This document shows positions 8,972 through 12,999 of a DNA stretch of 12,999 nucleotides, piece after piece; the first letter of the stretch is position 1; each line of letters opens with the position of its first letter. The DNA comes from an uncultured Oscillospiraceae bacterium (GTDB lineage Bacteria; Bacillota; Clostridia; Oscillospirales; Oscillospiraceae): positions 1 through 12,999 of the forward strand of contig CALWXI010000203.1 in the NCBI GenBank assembly GCA_944385455.1. The letters run 5' to 3'. The translations under genes and the position numbers were made by a program. Under the pieces are notes generated by a model. That model ran no database searches. It saw only the letters and a program-made list of their open reading frames with translations, and had not been told where the DNA came from.

Positions 8972-9535
8972 ATGAACACTGTCCTGCTGCACTGCTGCTG
9001 CGCTCCCTGCTCTTTGAGCTGCATCGACCCTCTCCGGGCCGAGGATCTGGAGCCGGTGGCCTTCTGGTACAATCCCAACATCCACCCCTGGAAGGAATAT
9101 CAGGCCCGGCGGGACTGCCTGCTGGAGTATGCACCCACCATCGGCATGGAGGTCCGGGTCCGGGAGGATTATGGCCTGCGGGACTTTGTGGAGCATGTGG
9201 CCGGAAACATCTCCGGCCGGTGTGCCTACTGCTATGAGCACCGTCTGGAGGGCACCGCCCGCTACGCCGCGGAGCACGGCTTTGCCGCTTTCACCACCAC
9301 GCTGCTGGCCAGCGTCTACCAAGATCACGACAAGATCGCTCAGGCAGCGGAGCGCTATGCCCGCCAGTACGGCGTCACCTTCCTCTACCGGGATTTCCGC
9401 CCCAACTTCCGGGCGGGAAACCAGCGGGCCAGGGAACTGGGCTTTTATATGCAGAAGTACTGCGGCTGCGTCTTTTCCGAGGCGGACCGCTATCAAAAGC
9501 AGATTCTCCGGGATCAGGCCCGGTTCGCGGAGTGA
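8972..9535 (+). CDS. queH: epoxyqueuosine reductase QueH
   Basis: A 187-residue member of the QueH (formerly DUF208) family, which reduces epoxyqueuosine to queuosine at position 34 of GUN-anticodon tRNAs, the last step of the pathway and a replacement for cobalamin-dependent QueG. The N-terminal HCCCAPCS motif (7-14), CAYCYEHRL around residue 85-93, and YCGC near 165 supply the conserved cysteines for its iron-sulfur and iron sites. An in-frame ATG exists at 8885, but it lies upstream of the promoter. The ATG at 8972 has GGAGG 5 bases before it and starts just before the Cys motif, as in relatives. It is the only plus-strand gene here, transcribed alone between a promoter and a hairpin terminator. 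Other queuosine genes are not in the window. Confidence 0.93.
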   Translation: MNTVLLHCCCAPCSLSCIDPLRAEDLEPVAFWYNPNIHPWKEYQARRDCLLEYAPTIGMEVRVREDYGLRDFVEHVAGNISGRCAYCYEHRLEGTARYAAEHGFAAFTTTLLASVYQDHDKIAQAAERYARQYGVTFLYRDFRPNFRAGNQRARELGFYMQKYCGCVFSEADRYQKQILRDQARFAE

Positions 9536-9553
9536 GGTCCGTTGAAAATCATC

Positions 9554-9592
9554 AAGACCCGGCACGGCTTTCGCCGTGCCGGGTCTTCTTTT
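9554..9592 (+). terminator. rho-independent terminator of queH, possibly shared with rsfS
   Basis: A perfect 15-bp stem (9554-9568 with 9573-9587) around a TTTC loop, followed by CTTTTC on the plus strand. It begins 18 bases past the queH stop. The rsfS gene converges from the right and stops at 9604. On the minus strand the hairpin is followed only by GATGATTTTC, so termination in that direction should be weaker. Confidence 0.9.
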
Positions 9593-9603
9593 CATGGGAC
9601 TGC

Positions 9604-9969
9604 TCAGTCCCGTTCCGTCAGGATTCCGCTGAGATCCAGAGGCTTTCCATCGCTCCAAAGGCGCTCCAGAGAGTAAAACTCCCGGGCCTCGGCGGAGAAC
9701 ACGTGGACCGTCACACAGCCGTAGTCCAGCAGGACCCAGGTGCCGTCCCGGTAGCCCTCCCGGCGCAGGGGAAGCTCCTCCGCCTGCTCCTTCATGGCTT
9801 TTTCCACCGCGCCGCACAGTGCGTTGATCTGGGTGTTGGAGGTGCCCGTGGCGATGACAAAGTAGTCGGCCAGGGTGGTGAGATCCGTCACCTCAATGGC
9901 GGAGATCTCCTTGCCCTTCTTTTCGTCCAGGGCCTTGGCGGCGATAATCGCAAGCTCTTTCGGTGTCAT
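9604..9969 (-). CDS. rsfS: ribosome silencing factor RsfS (Iojap family)
   Basis: A 121-residue protein, normal length for RsfS. It binds ribosomal protein uL14 on the 50S subunit and blocks joining to 30S, lowering translation when nutrients run short. The family core is visible: DLTTLADYFVIATGTSNTQ (about 29-47), then REGYRDGTWVLLDYGCVTVHVF (about 69-90), and YSLERLWSDG near the end. The ATG at 9969 is preceded by AAAGGAAG. It lies 27 bases after the LCP gene and is the last gene of the nadD operon. A nadD-yqeK-rsfS grouping is common in Firmicutes (yqeJ-yqeK-yqeL in Bacillus), which supports both the identity and the co-transcription. Confidence 0.96.
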   Translation of the reverse strand: MTPKELAIIAAKALDEKKGKEISAIEVTDLTTLADYFVIATGTSNTQINALCGAVEKAMKEQAEELPLRREGYRDGTWVLLDYGCVTVHVFSAEAREFYSLERLWSDGKPLDLSGILTERD

Positions 9970-9996
9970 TCCATTCTTCCTTTCCCTCTTCCTATT

Positions 9997-11730
9997 TTAC
10001 ACCGCCGGAGGCGGTTCAATGATGGAGAAATCCGAACCGGGGCTCTCGGCGCTGCCGCTGCCGCCGGAGGCATCCGTGCCGCCGGAAGCATCGCCCCCGC
10101 TGGGAACATCACTCCCGCTGGAAGCACCGCTCTGACTGCCGCCGGAGTTCCCGCCGCCCTGGCCGGAAGAGCCGGCGTCGCCGGTGCTGCCGGAATCCCC
10201 GCCGCTCTGGCTGTCGCCGCCGGACGTACTTCCGCCCTGTGCGTCGGAGCCGGTATTGCCGGCATCGCCGGTGCCTTCAGAAGTGCTGGAGCCGTCTGTG
10301 CTCTCAGCGGTGCCGTCCTGGCCGGAAGCCTCTCCCCCGGTGCTGCCGCTCTGATCCGGAGCGGTGTCTCCGGTATCTCCGGAAGACGTCTCCCCCTCGC
10401 CGGAGGTCTCCCCGCCCGTGCCGCCTTCCCCGGCGGCACCGGGATCCGTGACCGTGCCGATGATCTCGCCGGTCTCCGGATCGATGAGATTGCCGTTTTC
10501 ATCCGTTACGGGACCCGTGGTCTCCGGCTCCTCCTCCGTGGAGGTGGAAGGCTTCACAGGAGGCTTGGCCGCCTTGCTGTCCTCCACATAACCGGTGGAG
10601 GAACTGACGGATCCGTCGGAGTTGACGGACATGATGTCCAGATCGCTGAGGGTAAAGGTCTCCACAAAAGGACTGAGCTCGTTGTTCACCAGATTCAGCA
10701 GCTCATCCGCGATAGGGACCACGTAGGACTGCATGTTCCCGACGCTGCGGCTCCAGCAGGAGACGTTCTTATTTGGCATGGTGACAAAGTTCACGTCCTC
10801 GATCTTCAATCCGCCCAGTACCGCCTGCTGACCGAACCAGAACATGTTCTGGAAAGAGAGATCCGTCTCCACATTGTTCTGGACCACCTTGATGAAATCG
10901 TTGATCTTGGTGATGTTCTTCACCTGGAGCATCTGCTCCACCATGGCCTGCAGGAAGGCCTGCTGGGTCTTGATGCGGCCCAGGTCGCCGTCGGGATATC
11001 CCTTCATGACCCCGTTGACCTTGTTGTCGTGGCGGTAGCGCAGCACCTGCATGGCGTCGTCGCCGCTGAGAAGCCGGTAGCCCGCCGTCTGATGGATGGA
11101 CAGATCCTGGTAGGGATCCTCGTAGTTCATGTCCCGGGGCACATCGAACCACACGCCGCCCATGGCATCCACGATCTCGCCCACGGCGTCCCACTCCACG
11201 ATCACCTGGTAATCCGGCTCGAAGCCCACCAGCTGGCTGATCTCCTTGTAGAGGGCCTGAATGCCCTTGTCTCCGCCGCCGCCATAGTTGTAGACGGCGT
11301 TGATGCGCTTGATGTCGTAGGGGATGTTCACCATGGTGTCCCGGGGGATGGACATCACCGTGGCCTTCTGGTTGGTGACGTCGTAGCTGGCCAGCAGCAT
11401 GGTGTCCGTGTTTCCGCCGCCGCCGGTGTCCCGGCCCAGGATCAGGACCGTATAGTAGTCCTCGCTCTTGCGTTCACCGTCGCTGCGGGGCCGGACGCCG
11501 TCGCCGTAGTCGATCTCCTCCGTCTCCTCGCTCTGGGGCTGCTTCTTGTTCTCCAGGTCCGGACGGACAAAGATGCTCTGGCAGGCCGCCACCGCCGTCA
11601 CCACCACCGCCAGCAGGACCGCCACTACCAGCAGGATCCTCTGCTGCCGGGTCAGGCGGCTTTTCTTTTTCTGCTTTTGGGGCTTTTCCACCCGATTCCC
11701 ACCGCTTTTGTCTTTGTTCTTTCTCAGCAT
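9997..11730 (-). CDS. LCP (LytR-CpsA-Psr) family cell-wall polymer transferase with long low-complexity tail
   Basis: A 577-residue type II membrane protein. LCP enzymes transfer wall teichoic acid, capsule or other glycopolymers from a lipid carrier to peptidoglycan, outside the membrane. The N-terminus is strongly basic (1-30), followed by one membrane segment at about 31-50. The LCP domain runs about 92-320: LILGRD (96-101), NTDTMLL (107-113), SIPRDTMVNIP (127-137), VLRYRHDN (229-236) and DLGRIKTQQ (249-257). The conserved Arg and Asp residues of the active site are present. From about 383 the protein becomes linker-like, and from about 429 to 565 it is almost only Gly, Ser, Thr, Asp, Glu and Ala. 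It ends in a short IIEPPPAV. The start is 9 bases after nadD-yqeK with only a modest GAGAAGG site close to the ATG. A GTG at codon 14 is a weaker alternative. Confidence 0.9.
   Translation of the reverse strand: MLRKNKDKSGGNRVEKPQKQKKKSRLTRQQRILLVVAVLLAVVVTAVAACQSIFVRPDLENKKQPQSEETEEIDYGDGVRPRSDGERKSEDYYTVLILGRDTGGGGNTDTMLLASYDVTNQKATVMSIPRDTMVNIPYDIKRINAVYNYGGGGDKGIQALYKEISQLVGFEPDYQVIVEWDAVGEIVDAMGGVWFDVPRDMNYEDPYQDLSIHQTAGYRLLSGDDAMQVLRYRHDNKVNGVMKGYPDGDLGRIKTQQAFLQAMVEQMLQVKNITKINDFIKVVQNNVETDLSFQNMFWFGQQAVLGGLKIEDVNFVTMPNKNVSCWSRSVGNMQSYVVPIADELLNLVNNELSPFVETFTLSDLDIMSVNSDGSVSSSTGYVEDSKAAKPPVKPSTSTEEEPETTGPVTDENGNLIDPETGEIIGTVTDPGAAGEGGTGGETSGEGETSSGDTGDTAPDQSGSTGGEASGQDGTAESTDGSSTSEGTGDAGNTGSDAQGGSTSGGDSQSGGDSGSTGDAGSSGQGGGNSGGSQSGASSGSDVPSGGDASGGTDASGGSGSAESPGSDFSIIEPPPAV
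10000..10446 (-). repeat. Gly/Ser/Asp/Thr-rich low-complexity coding tract in the LCP gene
   Basis: About 149 codons at the 3' end of the LCP gene, built from short imperfect units such as SGGD, STGG, DAGS and SGSD. The DNA is correspondingly rich in GCCGCC/CCGGA words, without exact long repeats. The tail is acidic and predicted to be disordered. Such tracts are prone to slippage and to misassembly, though the frame is intact here. Confidence 0.75.
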
Positions 11731-11739
11731 TGCCTTCTC

Positions 11740-12930
11740 TTATCCTTTCAACGCGTCCCGCGCCTCCAGTGTGGCGCGGTGTACGGGATTGCCCATGTCC
11801 TCCATCTCCCGGACCGTCATCTCCAGGCCCATCAGGAGGCCTTTGTCCAGATCCTCATAGCAGGCCCGGCGCAGCTCCTCCACTCCGGGAAAATCCCGGG
11901 TGGGCTCGATATAGTCCGCCAGATACATGATCTTTTCCAGCAGCGTCATGCCCGCGTGACCGGTGGTGTGCCACCAGATGGCCCGGTAGATCTCATCGTC
12001 CACGCCGAACACATCCCGGGCGATGGCCGCGCCGGTCTTGGCGTGGAGGAGCTTGAGCGCCTTCCGCTCCAGTTCGTCCAGGGAGATCTCATACCGCGCG
12101 CACAGTGCCAGCTGCTCTTCCATACCCAGCTTCTTCGTGCAGTCGTGGAGCAATGCCGCCACCCGGGCCTTCTCCACGTCCGCGCCGTAGCGCTCCGCCA
12201 GACGGATGGCCTCCTGCTCGGTCCCCAGCACGTGGGGGATGCGCTTATACTTCAAATAGCTCAGCGCCACCGGGCGCAGCCGGGAAAGGGGCAGATGCTT
12301 CAGATCCGCGCCGGTGCCGTACAGGCCCTGGCGCAGGATATAGCCGTATACCGCCGGGGGCAGCAGCGCTCCGCCCTCGCCCCGGGCCAGCCGCTCCCGC
12401 AGCTCCGTGGAGGACACATCCACCACGCCGGGGATGGTAAGGGTAAAGAGCCTGGCCTGAGGGTAGGTGCGGTAGAGGTAGTCCCGCTGCACGGAGAAGA
12501 GCTCTTCCGTGTCCGCCTCCGTGCGTCCGAAGGCGGCGATGCCCGCCAGGGAGAGGATCCGCTCCGGCTCATGCCAGGCCTGCAGGGTTAAAAACATATC
12601 CGTCCCCATCAGCAGCCAGAAATCGTCGCCGGGATGTTGCTCCTTCAGCACCGCCAGAGTGTCGGCGGTGAAGCTCTTGCCGCGGCGGTGGATCTCCAGA
12701 TCCAGCACCTCCACCTGGTCCCCCAGCCCCAGCTGGTCCGCGGCAAGACGGGTCATCTCCAGGCGCTGCTCCGGCGTGGGACCGTCAGCAGGCAGGTTCT
12801 TGTGGGGCGGGAGCCCCGCCGGGATCAGCAGCAGCCGGTCCAGCTTCAGTACTTCAAATACCGCCCGGGCCGCCGCCACATGTCCCAGGTGGGGCGGGTT
12901 GAAGGTCCCGCCGTATACGCCGATCTCCAC
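11740..12930 (-). CDS. nadD: fused nicotinate-nucleotide adenylyltransferase NadD - YqeK HD-domain hydrolase
   Basis: A 396-residue protein joining two enzymes that are separate neighbours in Bacillus (yqeJ, yqeK). Residues 1-202 are NadD, which makes deamido-NAD from nicotinate mononucleotide and ATP. They show the nucleotidyl-transfer motif GGTFNPPHLGH (7-17), LLMGTDMF (106-113) and SSTELRERL (173-181). Residues about 212-396 are YqeK, an HD-family phosphohydrolase; family members split Ap4A symmetrically into two ADP. The motifs are His233, LLHDCTK (260-266) with His262-Asp263, LLHAKTG with His296, IWWHTTGH with His321, and YLADYIEPTRDF with Asp339. The linker is only about 10 residues. 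The start is GTG at 12930 with AAGGAG about 8 bases upstream; a nearby ATG at 12938 is out of frame. It follows the upstream gene by 12 bases and precedes the LCP gene by 9. Confidence 0.93.
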   Translation of the reverse strand: MEIGVYGGTFNPPHLGHVAAARAVFEVLKLDRLLLIPAGLPPHKNLPADGPTPEQRLEMTRLAADQLGLGDQVEVLDLEIHRRGKSFTADTLAVLKEQHPGDDFWLLMGTDMFLTLQAWHEPERILSLAGIAAFGRTEADTEELFSVQRDYLYRTYPQARLFTLTIPGVVDVSSTELRERLARGEGGALLPPAVYGYILRQGLYGTGADLKHLPLSRLRPVALSYLKYKRIPHVLGTEQEAIRLAERYGADVEKARVAALLHDCTKKLGMEEQLALCARYEISLDELERKALKLLHAKTGAAIARDVFGVDDEIYRAIWWHTTGHAGMTLLEKIMYLADYIEPTRDFPGVEELRRACYEDLDKGLLMGLEMTVREMEDMGNPVHRATLEARDALKG

Positions 12931-12942
12931 GCCCTCATCTCC

Positions 12943-12999
12943 TTACATTCCGCACCCCGGAATGCCGCTGCTCCGCGCCGCCAGAATCTCATCCAGCAG
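12943..12999 (-). CDS. C-terminal end of an unidentified upstream gene (partial)
   Basis: The last 18 codons and TAA of a minus-strand frame that runs in from beyond the window. The peptide ends LLDEILAARSSGIPGCGM. It stops 12 bases before the GTG of nadD-yqeK, with the nadD ribosome site inside the gap, which fits an operon. In related bacteria the gene before nadD is often obg, an RNA-binding YhbY protein or a proline biosynthesis gene, but this fragment is too short to assign. It could also be a chance open frame. Confidence 0.5.
   Translation of the reverse strand: MLDEILAARSSGIPGCGM

Noticed and set aside
9966..10502. A 178-codon minus-strand frame of Ala/Pro/Arg-rich sequence.
   Set aside because: It is a frame-shifted reading of the LCP Gly/Ser tail with no ribosome site and no recognisable fold.
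9532..12591. A 1019-codon plus-strand open frame across rsfS, LCP and nadD-yqeK.
   Set aside because: It spans three real genes and their junctions on the opposite strand, and its Ala/Gly-rich part is just the complement of the LCP low-complexity tail.

Overview
The window reads as a stretch of chromosome from an anaerobic, high-GC member of the Clostridia, most like the Oscillospiraceae (Flavonifractor / Lawsonibacter / Oscillibacter type). This is inferred from gene content and style, not from a search. The pointers are an energy-coupling-factor (ECF) transporter ATPase pair, an S-layer-homology surface glycosidase, a 2-hydroxyacyl-CoA dehydratase/activase type system, and a nadD-yqeK / LCP / rsfS gene order. 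Shine-Dalgarno sites are strong, and TTG and GTG starts are used. Coding density is high, the largest intergenic gap is about 220 bases, and no mobile element, CRISPR array, tRNA or rRNA was seen.

All genes except queH lie on the minus strand. From left to right: ecfA2 (cut by the window edge) and ecfA1, the two ATPases of an ECF vitamin/metal transporter; a class I SAM methyltransferase with its own promoter; and a secreted GH18 glycosidase with three SLH repeats, bounded by its own promoter and terminator. Next come two tightly coupled genes, a 975-residue double activase with a DUF2229-like part and a 437-residue 2-hydroxyacyl-CoA-dehydratase-like partner. They form an ATP-driven iron-sulfur reductase system of unknown substrate, closed by a strong terminator. 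A divergent AT-rich gap of about 220 bases then separates this operon from queH (epoxyqueuosine reductase, plus strand), which ends in a 15-bp hairpin terminator.

The right third is one minus-strand operon: the tail of an unidentified upstream gene, a fused NadD-YqeK protein, an LCP-family cell-wall polymer transferase with a long Gly/Ser/Asp/Thr-rich tail, and ribosome silencing factor rsfS. It combines NAD synthesis, dinucleotide-polyphosphate hydrolysis, envelope assembly and ribosome control, and it resembles the yqeJ-yqeK-yqeL cluster of Bacillus with an LCP gene inserted.

The most interesting part is the activase/dehydratase-like pair. It has two complete actin-fold activase domains in one chain, an extra Cys cluster, a separately encoded partner one base downstream, and no nearby CoA-transferase, dehydrogenase or transporter gene to indicate its substrate.
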